Below are positions 37,237 to 47,715 of a stretch of 64,000 bases of DNA, piece after piece (position 1 is the first letter of the stretch; every line of letters starts with the position of its first letter). The stretch spans positions 88,318 to 152,317 of the forward strand of contig JABCPU010000149.1 of the NCBI GenBank assembly GCA_016800925.1, given 5' to 3'. Position numbers and translations under genes: made by a program. The DNA is from Suillus spraguei (taxonomy: Eukaryota; Basidiomycota; Agaricomycetes; Boletales; Suillaceae). A model generated the notes under the pieces. That model was not told the origin of the DNA. It saw nothing but the letters and a program-made list of their open reading frames with translations, and did no database searches.

Positions 37237-39355
37237 TCAAGGGGACAAGGAACTCTTCGTGCGGATACGTTCGCCAGCGAAATATATCCACACGGGGAAG
37301 GGTATACCGATGATGATAGCAAGACCTGCAAGCAGGGAATTGCCTCCGCCATAGCCGAGCGCCGCAAACATCTGTTCTCCAAACAAGGGGAACGCGAAAC
37401 CAAGAAGTGAACGGAGCATCTGATAATGTATTCAGTGGACGCGAACGAAATTGGGTGTGATGTAAGAACGACTAACGGAAGCGGCTGCAGTAGCGCTTGC
37501 AGCATAGGTGAATGTATCCACGAGATACAGTTGAATAGGGAGGCTTAATGTTAAGAGGTTAGACCTGGAAGAGACCAATGCACCGGAGCACACCCACAAA
37601 CTTGTCATTAACCCGAATCCGAAGATAGCGGTACCAACGATGGGCATCATGAAGTGGACTTTGGCTTGAGCAGACCAGCCATACCAACTACTTAATATAT
37701 ATCAGCCTGGGAGCAGGGATGAATGAGTTAATCTTACAATAGTCCCACTGGGACAAAAAAAGAGCCGAATATCAGGGCAGGTATGCGCATCTCTGGTGTG
37801 CCCTTCCCTCCATTTTTTGCAGCAAGCTAGGCATGAAAACCGATGCTTGAGCTGACAAGTTCAAGATAGAAAGGAAATCTTGACATACGTGTGCGTATAT
37901 CTTGGTCGAAACTTTGACACCAAACACAGTAGCAGTTAGAAATCCAACGCCTGTTCCGAGATACGCCAGACCTCCAATTCCAACGCTGAAGTGGTACACC
38001 TTCGAAAAGAGGTCTAGGCGAAAATCGTTAACGACAATCTCTGTAGGCAGGTATAATCTTACCGGGGAAGGTAGCAAACATCAAGTAGTAGATACCTGGT
38101 ATATTATCTCAGTCCAGTCCTCGTCCAATGTAACTTAACATGGTACTGACCGTATATGCTAAATAGATGAACATCAGTGAACCGTGTGTGCATGTCACTA
38201 AATTTAAACTTACAGAGCCATATACAAGCTCAGGATGAAGAGTATAAAACTCTGGGTTAATAGTATGAACGGCCGCTTGAAGCTGAGCCACAAGTAAGCC
38301 CATTTCCCCATCTCCTGTTCGAGGGCAGGATGTTCCATAATTGTCTTTTCAGGATCTAGTGCCATGTTATCAAGACGATGTCTGATAACTGGCGCATAGG
38401 TTTCTCTCAAGAAAGGGATGCCGATCATTGCGGCAACGCCACACATCGCAACGACGACATAGAAGACATACTGTAGACCGACTGATTCTACAATGAAGCC
38501 TCCTATAGCGGGACCGATAGCAGGGCCTTGCAGGATGCATGAACTCCAGTCGACGTCATAAGATGTAAAACAGTGTACAACCCACCTATCAAGGGACCAA
38601 TGCTGTACAGTGCCGCAGCCGATGCTCGATCACGTTCCGCGAAGAGGTCGCTGATGACACCTCCGCCGCATGCTATAGGTGCACTCCCCGCCAATCCAGC
38701 TTTGCAGAAAGTGAGCAAAAGTTGCAGCTCCAGATGTTCTGATACGTACCCAGAAACCGGAAAACAATGAAGCATACAGTGTTGGGTGACAAAGCACAGC
38801 CGAGATTGAAGGCGAGAAAGAAGAGGTTCCCCAGGTGGAGCACCTTGAACTCACGCAGGTAAATGGGCCTGCTGATCAAACTCAGGATGCATATCACGCA
38901 CCCATACGCGACCATACACTTCCGATAAGGGTGCCGCAAACAGAGGACCGATGGCATACGACAGAAGGAAGATACTCAATGTCAATGCTAAGACTGTTGT
39001 ATCGGTTATGCCAAATTTTATGGCTACATCAGACAAACCGGGTGCCACGATAGAACTTGCTAACGGTGCAAGAAACGTATACATCGCGACCTAATACCGA
39101 CATGAGTCTTCATAAATTGAACTCGCTGATGGAAGAACTGACGATCACAGTCGACGTCCATTTCTTTGCGGAAGACCAATTCCTGGGGTTCGCAGGGTTG
39201 TCTCCCCAATCATCCTGGCACTTTTTGTCACTAGTACCACCCGTGACCTCGGCAGACTGGCCTTCGCTTCTTATGAGCTGGGGAAGATGAAAATCATTCA
39301 AATCATCTTGGTAGCTCGGAGCAAAAGAAACGGTCCGTAGAGGAGAGCTCGACAT
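37237..39355 (-). CDS. MFS transporter, DHA1 drug:H+ antiporter type
   Basis: Proton-coupled efflux pump of the polyamine/drug exporter group; substrate unknown. The start is MSSSPLRTVSF at 39355. A hydrophilic N-terminus ends in DNPANPRNWSSAKKW, the classic entry motif of this group. Later exons contain SIFLLSYAIGPLFAAPLSEV (start of motif A), CALSPNTVCFIVFRFLG, CGGGVISDLFAERDRASA, YSIGPLIGG and SAIGPAIGGF-like helix 5 (motif C region), then a cytoplasmic loop and helices 7-12. It ends FPLFGEQMFAALGYGGGNSL and YFAGERIR, with the stop at 37237. About nine short introns are needed; no frame break was seen. It neighbours the WD40-HET cluster but no shared function is evident. Confidence 0.85.
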
Positions 39356-40590
39356 GGACTAGTCTTGCACTGGCAGGCAGGGAAGGCGACTGAAGACGGT
39401 AGAAGGTGATGATACCTGTCTTGGACAGGCTCCCAAATATACAGCAAACGACAACCTGACTGAACATGTATTACTATCACAATTTACTCCTGGGAGCCGG
39501 ACATTTACGTTGCTGACAGGTAAGATCTCACCCGGAGACTTGAGGATTTTCACTTACAAAGACTCGTATACACGTGAATGAAGCCAAGGGCAAATCTCTC
39601 ATACCGGTAGCTGTGGAGAGTACCTCGGCTGTCACTAGCAGCCACTCTACCGCTACCACTTACTGTCAACAAGTCCGATGAGTCAATTGGGCTAAAACTT
39701 GAGAACTCCTAAAAGGAATGCTTGCCTATCCAACTCGGAGTCGCACATGGACTTTCCAAACCACCGATGGGCCATATGAACATGATGAGTCAACGCGCGA
39801 TGTGCCGCATCTCCTTCTTCTCCTATTTTGTTTACCTTGCCACATCAGCCTAGATCATTTCTGTCAGTAAATATGACATACATGAAGTCCGAATAACCGC
39901 ATCAACTTCCCAATCAGACGAATTGCATCATATGATCGAAATCCAAAACATGTTTGGAGCAAAAACCGTCCTGTAAGCATAGCTGTGTAGCAGCCTGCAA
40001 GGAGGGTGCATGTCATTAACGTACGTGCGCAATTGAGTTGTTTGCAAAGATAAGCCCACGAGTATAATCCTCAGCTAGAATGTTATTGCCATCACGGTCG
40101 ATTCTCCTGCAGTGAAGTTCCGGCGTGTATGATTGCAATCTCAAGGAAGACGTCAATTTTAGATTGCATTTGACGAATCCACGACGACCGTCCGACTGGC
40201 TATTGTTGTACGTCATTCGGAATAGTGTCACTGCAGTGAACGCCCCTAGGATTTTATCTGAATCACCATGATGTTATTGCTTGCCAACACCCACTGATAT
40301 TAGGCTCACTAGAAGTCTCGCACTCGCCTCTAGACTTCCCCATAGCTCCGATAGGTTCCAACCTGGTGCCACAAGCAGGGTCCGCAACATATTGGGATCA
40401 TCGTTCCCAACGGTTTGCTCTCAGCTGCAAGTGACAAATCCTGACATGTTGCGTCAGCAGACAAATTGGAACTTCGGCCTCCGTGTTCAACCATATATCT
40501 AAATGGGGAAAACGGAAATGAAGTTACTTTCGGTCCAAAATCACGAGCAGCGCTCGCTATTGAAATATCCACCACCCATTGTGCCTTTGG
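39356..40590. other. No gene seen
   Basis: Promoter side of the DHA1-type transporter and other intergenic DNA without a convincing coding frame. Confidence 0.45.
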
Positions 40591-40597
40591 CACAGGA

Positions 40598-40714
40598 AGC
40601 AAAAGGAGTGCTTCGCACTCCTTTTGCTCCCTGGCTAAGGCTTCATCCTAATAATTCTGTTTGCCCAAGGCACAGGAAGGCAAAAAGAGTGCTTCGCACT
40701 CTTTTTGCCTTCCT
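40598..40714. repeat. Two tandem hairpins in a repeated cassette
   Basis: A 13-bp stem around CTTCG lies at 40598-40628. A perfect 18-bp stem around the same CTTCG loop lies at 40674-40714. Each hairpin is followed by GGCTTCATCCTAATAATT, and a related word (GGCTCCATCCTAATAATT) recurs near 41761. It looks like a short non-autonomous repeat in at least two full and one decayed copy. Confidence 0.8.
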
Positions 40715-40974
40715 GGCCTTGGCTTCATCCTAATAATTATCTTTAATAATCATAACAGGTCTTGAAATAAATTATAACTTTAACCAATATTTTGAGAGAA
40801 GTAAAAGTACCACATCACCATCTTTGTGAGTTTATTGCCCATCTCATCCTCATGTCATTGCATTTGATTTTGATTTTTTTTAATTATTTACTGCAAACTA
40901 TTAACTTGAATAGATATTTTGTGTCAAGTTTTAATAGGGGGCAACAGTATTAAGTTGTCACATGACAAAATCAT

Positions 40975-41570
40975 GCAAGTGTCCCATCTCCTGTCTTCCA
41001 TCTCCTCTTACCAGTCTGCTGTCTCCCATCTTGTGTCTCTCATCTCCCATCTTGTGTCTCCCGTCTCCCATCTCCCATCTCCCGTCTCCTGTCTTGTGTC
41101 TCCCGTCTTGTGTCTCCTGTCTTGTGTCTCCTGTCTCCCATCTCCCATCTCCCGTCTCCCGTCTCCCATCTCCTGTCTCCCACCTCCTGTCTCCTGTCTC
41201 CCACCTCCCATCTCCCGTCTCCCACCTCCCGTCTCCCATCTCCCACCTCCTGTCTCCTGTCTCCCACCTCCCGTCTCCCGTCTCCCACCTCCCGTCTCCC
41301 GTCTCCCACCTCCCGTCTCCTGTCTCCCACCTCCCGTCTCCCACCTCCCATCTCCTGTCTCCCACCTCCCGTCTCCCGTCTCCCACCTCCCATCTCCTGT
41401 CTCCCACCTCCCGTCTCCCGTCTCCCACCTCCCATCTCCCGTCTCCCACCTCCCGTCTCCCATCTCCCACCTCCCATCTCCCGTCTCCCGTCTCCCGTCT
41501 CCCACCTCCCATCTCCCACCTCCCGTCTCCCATCTCTCACCTCCCACCTCCCACCTCCCACCTCACACCT
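40975..41570. repeat. Polypyrimidine 7-bp microsatellite (CTCCCRT/CTCCCAC)n, G4-prone on the minus strand
   Basis: About 590 bp built from 7-bp words of the CTCCCGT, CTCCCAT and CTCCCAC types, more uniform toward the 3' end. The minus strand is a run of GGGAG words with GGG every 7 nt, which meets the usual G-quadruplex pattern many times. Stop-free long frames in several phases are by-products. Confidence 0.9.
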
Positions 41571-41789
41571 CCCATGCCTTCATTCTCCCCTCCCCATGCT
41601 CTTCTGTCCCCCCATCTCTCCATCCTAATGATCATAGCAGCTTTTGAAACAAATAACACACACTTCTTTTTGGCTTTGGCCTCCTTTTTTGCTTTCCACT
41701 CCTTTGCACTCCTTTTTGCCTTCACTTTTGCCTTCACTCTCCCTTGTGCCTCCCTGGCCTCGGCTCCATCCTAATAATTTGGTCTCCCC

Positions 41790-41915
41790 CCCAGCTTCAG
41801 ACAACCTGTGGCAAATCACAACCCATCATTTGGTTTTCCCCCAGCTTCAGACAACCTGTGGAACCCATAATTGCATTTTACCCAGCTTCAGACAACCCAT
41901 GGCAAATTTCAACCC
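41790..41915. repeat. Three copies of CAGCTTCAGACAACCTGTGG-like word
   Basis: The word CCCAGCTTCAGACAACC recurs near 41793, 41840 and 41880, the last with CCATGG in place of TGTGG. It sits between the polypyrimidine tract and the Harbinger genes; role unknown. Confidence 0.7.
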
Positions 41916-42293
41916 CTGTGTTGCTGCACGTGACAAATCCACGCAATCACACAATGGGACAACTGTGTCGGCACTTGAAAAAAACCACGCGAGAAATTTC
42001 CAAACCGAGCTAAGCGAAAAAACGTGGCATTTAGCGAAAGCCATGTGAGCTAGTGAGCACATTCCCACCTTTCCCCCCTTACTTTATAGATTAAGGCTTA
42101 GTTCGGTAACCGGAGGTAAGGTGAATTTGCCAACTTGAAGGACGTTATGTAACATCGGCATAGCAGTTCCGGTTTGAAGCCCGATGACGGAGCTTGAACT
42201 TCCCTTCTAGCTGTACTATACCTCAATATACAACTAAAGATCTACAAGATCGGAACCACATCTGGGCTAGTGTTGTATCTATAGTTTTATCAG

Positions 42294-43426
42294 CTCAGGT
42301 CCACATCCTCTCCGTCATCTCATGCAGACAGGGCTGTCTGGACCGACACAGAAACTGATCAGCTTCTCTTGTATTTATTCAACAATCGGGACAAGGTTGG
42401 GGACACTGGGAACTTCAAAGATGTTACATACAATGGCGCCACAGAGGCCATTTCTGAGTATCTGCAGAGTGGTCCACAGAAGACAGGGGCAATGTGTAAG
42501 ACAAAATGGGCATCGGTACGTTATATATTGATATGTCATCTAGTTGTATACTGATAAGAGATCATATAGCTAAAGCAGACATATAATGCGATTCAGAAAT
42601 ATTGCCAACAGTCTGGTGTTCACTGGGACAACACTAAAGGGGCCAATATTGAGGGTGAAGCTGCAGGATCAGTATGGAATGAATATATTTCAAAGAAGGT
42701 ACATTAAGTTCACTCATGTCTTGTCAAAAGTCTCATTGATTTATGGTAGGGAAATTCAGTCATGCGGCCGTTTCGTGTATCAGGATGGAGACACTTTGAA
42801 CGCATGGACAATATAATACCACAAGGTAGTGGTGCATGAGGGCGTACAGGGTACCAGCCTCATACCGCTATCCCTCCTCCCTTAAACTCAAGTTCAAGCA
42901 CCAGTGCTTCAACAGCTGAAGACACCGCCTCTCTTCCTACTTCGCAAGGTCCCATGTCTATTATGAGCAGGACTAGTACCAAACACTCTCACTCTGATAT
43001 GGTTCACATGCCAACTAACTCAGTTTCTATACAACATGAGGAACCTACTACTACTCAGATGTTGCCACCACTACTGCCGCCACCACCTTGCCCTGAGTTG
43101 GGCTCACTCAAAAAAGCAAAGACAGTGTCAGATCGTGCTCAGAGTGGTATTACTAAAGAGAGCAATGCAGATGTTAAGATGTCGAAGGCCACTACTACCA
43201 TAGTGTCAAAGGCCACCACTGCTGTAGCCATGAGCTGCAGGTTGAAGATGCAGACTGGTCATTTGGGGAGCAGCTGATGGTACAACAAGTCTTTGCTATG
43301 GATGCTGCAGCTACTGATATATATACACAAACTGCTGACAAGGTCATGCACCGTGCTTTCATTCTTTCAACAGCCCAGCGGTTGGGAATCCAACCTACTA
43401 TATTCCCTCCTGCTGAGTCCAATTAG
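42294..43426 (+). pseudogene. Myb/SANT-like DNA-binding protein of a PIF/Harbinger element, broken
   Basis: A Myb_DNA-bind-like module spans three exons: AVWTDTETDQLLLYLF, then KTGAMCKTKWASLKQTYNAI, then SGVHWDNTKGANI and VWNEYISKK. A Ser/Pro-rich linker and a C-terminal helical region (ATDIYTQTADKV, AQRLGIQPTIFPP) follow, ending with a stop at 43424-43426. It is broken by TGA at 42837-42839 (where CGA would read Arg in RGRTG) and by a frameshift near 43225. In PIF/Harbinger transposons this protein binds DNA and helps import and target the transposase. It converges with the transposase remnant about 70 bp downstream, the usual layout. The 5' end is unclear. Confidence 0.75.
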
Positions 43427-43496
43427 GTTGTACAGTTGTCTTACTAGCGCTATATCAACTTTTTTCATTGCATGAATGAATATTTGGATTGTGATA

Positions 43497-44365
43497 CTAT
43501 ATGTCAATGTCATTGAATGAATCATCTAACAAGCTCCACTGCTGTAAGATAGCTTGATAGTCCTCCCACATGCTATGCACAATGCGATTACATGCCTCCT
43601 TCATGCCTCTGTCTCCACTGGACTCGTCGTCGTCATCGGGGATCCCCTGATGGTCAGGGTTATTATAATCAAAGTTGTCATTGTCATCCATAAGAGTTTG
43701 TTCATCATGGTTGTGGGCATGTATAAAATTATGGATTGCACATAAAGCAGCAGGTGTACATGCCTATGGAACATTCAGGTGACAGTAAGAGACTGTAAAA
43801 ACAGTATAAAAGTCAAAGAGAATGTGAAAATGACATGGAAGTATGGATAGTACATAGGACAGCAGGTATACATGCCTGAATGTTCATAGGATACTCAGGC
43901 GACAGCAAAAGAATGCGAAAATGGTGCTTTATCATGCCAAAGATACGCTCAATCACGTTTCGAGCAGATGCTTGTCATAAATTGAACAGCTCTTCTTTAT
44001 TTGTGGGTCTGCAAATATATAATCAACATTAGAAGGCTTTGAGTATGAAGGGAATAAAACGCACCTGGTATTGGCACGTCCCCATTCAGCTAAATGGTAC
44101 TGGACACTGCGGTAGGGGACTAAGAGCTCACCACACAAAGGGAACCCTGCATCAGCCAGAAAATACTTGCCAGGAGGTACATATAAGCCTCCTGCACGAG
44201 CCTCATCATAAAGGCGTGCATCTGTAGCTGATCCCTCCCAGCCAGTGAGAGCATATGAGAACTCAAGGTTGAAGTTGCTAGCAAAGAGACAGTTCTGCGA
44301 AAGAAATCCCTTGCGATTCCGATATGCAGGGCGATCAGATGATGGGGGGTGTGCATGGATGTGAC
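43497..44365 (-). pseudogene. PIF/Harbinger transposase (DDE superfamily), N-terminus lost
   Basis: Reading leftward from 44365: YRNRKGFLSQN, LTGWEGSATDARLYDEA, YFLADAGFP, LLVPYRSVQYHLAEW, then after an intron KEELFNL, RNVIERIFGMIKHHFRILL, a small exon and a C-terminal acidic tail ending at 43497. This is the order of the HARBI1-type nuclease, with catalytic Asp in ADAGFP and Glu in VIERIFG. A TGA at 43975-43977 replaces the usual Arg after FNL. The N-terminal half, including the first catalytic Asp, is cut off exactly where the Gypsy LTR begins. It was not found at the far side of the retrotransposon. Confidence 0.82.
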
Positions 44366-45000
44366 TGTTACAGTCGTACGTGCTCCTATTCATTTTCCTT
44401 TCTATTCTCATATATCATGTGATATGGAGCTTATTGCTTGGACACTTCCACTTCCATCAGACATCACATGACCATATGATTCAACTAGTACATCGTCGAT
44501 ACATCATACCATGTGATGTCATGACTTCCCATGACTCCATTCTCGGACTCAGCCGGTTTAGCATACACATACGCTAAACACGTGCTTTCATCTCTTACTC
44601 ATGCGTTTCAACATGCTTGTATGATACTTGCCTTCCTTATTAGGATACACACTTATATTTCCACGGTTACCTGGTCTGTGCACACATATGTACTTATATA
44701 AGCACAGTGTACTTGTAGTAGATTCCTTACTTTAATCTTACTGGGTTTTACCTGGATTCCTCTTCGCTAAAGATCTCCAATCTTTAGTTGTCTTGAATCA
44801 TCTCTAAGTCTAAGCACTCCTTAGCCTTAGTCTCTATTCTCATAGAACCTCTTAGACTTGTCTTTGAGGCTGAATCCTTGATAGTACTCGGAACGCGTTC
44901 CTTGTAATTTCACCTTGTCCTCTTCTGGACATTGTAGAACTTCCCAGCAGACCGCCTGTGTCTTTCACTGTCGCTGGTGATGCCACCCCAGTTCGTAACA
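44366..45000 (+). repeat. 5' LTR (635 bp)
   Basis: Contains a TATA-like TATATAAG at 44695-44702 and, 34 nt downstream, ACTTTAATCTT at 44729-44739, the likely transcript start. Longer than the 3' LTR by about 160 bp in the U3 part and about one in ten bases different elsewhere. Confidence 0.88.
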
Positions 45001-45001
45001 A

Positions 45002-45012
45002 AAGATTAAAGT
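45002..45012 (+). promoter_or_regulatory. Putative self-priming primer-binding site
   Basis: AAGATTAAAGT, one base after the 5' LTR, is an exact 11-nt reverse complement of ACTTTAATCTT at 44729-44739 (and 53642-53652 in the 3' LTR), located where the transcript should begin. This is the arrangement of Tf1/sushi-type elements, which prime reverse transcription with the 5' end of their own RNA instead of a tRNA. Confidence 0.6.
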
Positions 45013-45134
45013 CTATCTGATCGTCGACTATCTAGTCTTCGACCTCGAACCCTGATTGCTTAAATAAGCAGATTAGCGTACGCGTACGCTAAACCAATTG
45101 TCAAGAGGAACCCTCTGACAGAAGACAAGCCCTA

Positions 45135-45524
45135 ATGGACAGCAAAACAGTGCGTATAGGCACCGAGAAATCACACTCACCAAGATCGAATCACTTAGAC
45201 TCCACGTCAAACAACAACAACTACCTGGAAAAGAATTCGAATCCAAGACCAATCTTCCAACAATTGGAAATCATGATAACTCTGTGGAGTTTATCCTATT
45301 ATGCAACAATTCACATATTGGATGCAGATCGCAATGAATGCATGAAGAAAGGCCTATGTTTCATGTGCCAAAAGAAAGGACATCATTCCCATCAGTGCCC
45401 CGAAAGGAAGAAGAAGACTTCAGACCGAAAGACCGAAACAATGAAACTTCCTAATGAAGAAAATGAAGAAGAAATGGTACAACGTCTCACACGAGATTTT
45501 CTAGAATGGAGAGACAAGAAATAA
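45135..45524 (+). pseudogene. Truncated gag with one CCHC zinc knuckle
   Basis: Only 129 aa, against 250-400 for most Ty3/Gypsy Gag proteins. The recognisable part is the C-terminus, CMKKGLCFMCQKKGHHSHQC (knuckle C-x2-C-x4-H-x4-C). The capsid-type helical domain is absent, so most of gag was probably deleted. The TAA stop is followed directly by ATG in the same frame, at the protease. Confidence 0.7.
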
Positions 45525-47715
45525 ATGTACGTCTCCCCCAACGTACTCTTGCAACTTATACACTCTATAGGTCAACGAAAGGAATTTTGTGTCCCCATTA
45601 AACTCCTATCGCGTGTTCGTCTTGAATCCGTGGAAACCACTGCCATCATAGATTCCAGAGCAGCCAGAACCTTCATCTCTGAAGAGTTTGTGAAACTCCA
45701 TAAAATCACTAGAAGAAAACTCGATGAACCCTTCAAAGTCACAACTGCTGATGGTACCTATATCAAAGGAGGACCGATCACGCACTACTGCCTATTAATA
45801 GTCAGAATCGATCAATGCACTATGCTCGGCAAGTTTAATATCACTAAACTTGGCCGATATGATCAGATATTATTGGGAATCCCGTGGCTTCGCGCAATGA
45901 ACCCAGTCATTGATTGGACCGCCGAAACCCTCGCTCTCTCTCATACCCCAAAATCTGATGAAATTGAAATTAATATAGACAAAGATAGAAAGAAGAACGG
46001 GCTTCCAATCAAATTTTCAGAACATGTGAAGAAAACCTCTTCACAGAAGAAATGGGAGAACTCTAAGCTTCCATCGAAGGTTGCAACCTTCACACCACCT
46101 GATGTTCCGAAAGATCCAGAACCTAAACTGGCATGTGAGCCACGCACAATATCCCTGGAACCTGAAGTACGAATGCCACATACTACAACTTCCACTCCCT
46201 GTGTACAACTGCCATGAGCAGTATCACCGATCCCTCGCGCAGAGAAGCGCAAGAACGACTCCAAGCCTGAGTATCGAGCCGGACCTGAACCTATTGAGCA
46301 ATGGCCAATAGAAGAACAAAAGTATGGAAAGAGAAAAGCAGAAGAAGAAATCCCTGGACGGGATACAAATGTACCGAAACTATCCAAGTTCTACATTCCT
46401 CTGAAAACTCTTCAAAATACTCCCTCAGCTTTGATTGAAGAAATCCCCAACAAAGAAGAACCAATGTCTGAAGACATTACTGAAGAACCCATGCCCTCAT
46501 TGATCCCAACAGAGGATGATGACCAATTCAACACAATGCAAGACGTCTGGCATGCACCAGAAGTACGTGAAATTTCCTCTTACGAGCTTGGAGATGGAGA
46601 ATTCCTTGTGGAATATGACGCCGATGGAGTTAGCATGAGAATCATTGAAGAAGTATCCATGGATACACCCCTCACATGTGACGGAACTTCCCGACTCGAA
46701 CAACTCCCCAACTACTCCACAATCTCCCTTCCCCCTCCGAAATACAGTAATAAAGCTCAGGAATTCGCCATGGATGAGAAGGAAAAGAAAAAGAAACCCT
46801 TTGAAGAATTGGTCCCAGAATATTTGCACGACTTTACGGACATCTTTGCTAAAGATGGACTGAATAAACTACCCCCCAAACGCCCTGGTATTGATCATCG
46901 GATTGATACCAAACCTGGTTTCATCCCTCGCACGTCTAAGGTTTACCCACTATCGGAAAAAGAATGAGCTGCTGTCAAAATGTTTATTGATGAGAACATT
47001 GCGAAAGGTTTCATCTCAGAATCGAAGTCACCCCAAGCTAGTGGCTTCTTCTTTGTGGGAAAGAAGAGTGGAGAATTGTGCCCCTGTCAAGATTATCGCT
47101 ACATCAATGATTGGACAGTCAAGAACACTTATCCACTCCCACTCCCTATTTCCCTCATCACACACCTTCACAATGCAAAGTTCTTCACAAAAATGGACAT
47201 CCGGTCCGGTTATAATAACATTTGCATCCATCCCGATGATTGCTGGAAAGCAGCATTTACCACAGAATTCAGCCTCTTTGAACCAAATGTCATGTTCTTT
47301 GGCCTCTGCAATTCCCCGGCAACTTTCCAAGCATACATGAATCATACCTTCCAGCAGGAAATCAATGAAGGATGGATGGTTATCTACATGGACGATATCC
47401 TGATTTTCTCTACAACAATGGCAGAACACCGCGAATGAACCAGATGGGTTTTGATGAAAATACGAAAGGAACATTTGTTCCTGAAACCGGAGAAATGCAC
47501 CTTCAATGCAGAAGAAGTGGAATACCTCGGAATGATAATTTGCCCCAGACAAGTTGCTATGGATACCGCCAAGACCAAGGGAATTGCCAAATGGCCAATA
47601 CCAAAATCTGTAAAAGAAGTTCAGTCATTCCTCAGTTTTTGTAACTTCTACCGCACATTCATTTCCCACTACTCCGACATCGCCCAACCCCTTATCGAAT
47701 TAACAAAGAAAGATA

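Noticed and set aside
40919..41774. Long Ser/Pro- and Gly/Arg-rich ORFs on both strands over the polypyrimidine tract
   Set aside because: They arise because the 7-bp repeat has no stop codons in several frames; there is no conserved domain.
47028..47552. 174-aa minus ORF opposite the reverse transcriptase
   Set aside because: Antisense shadow of conserved RT motifs.
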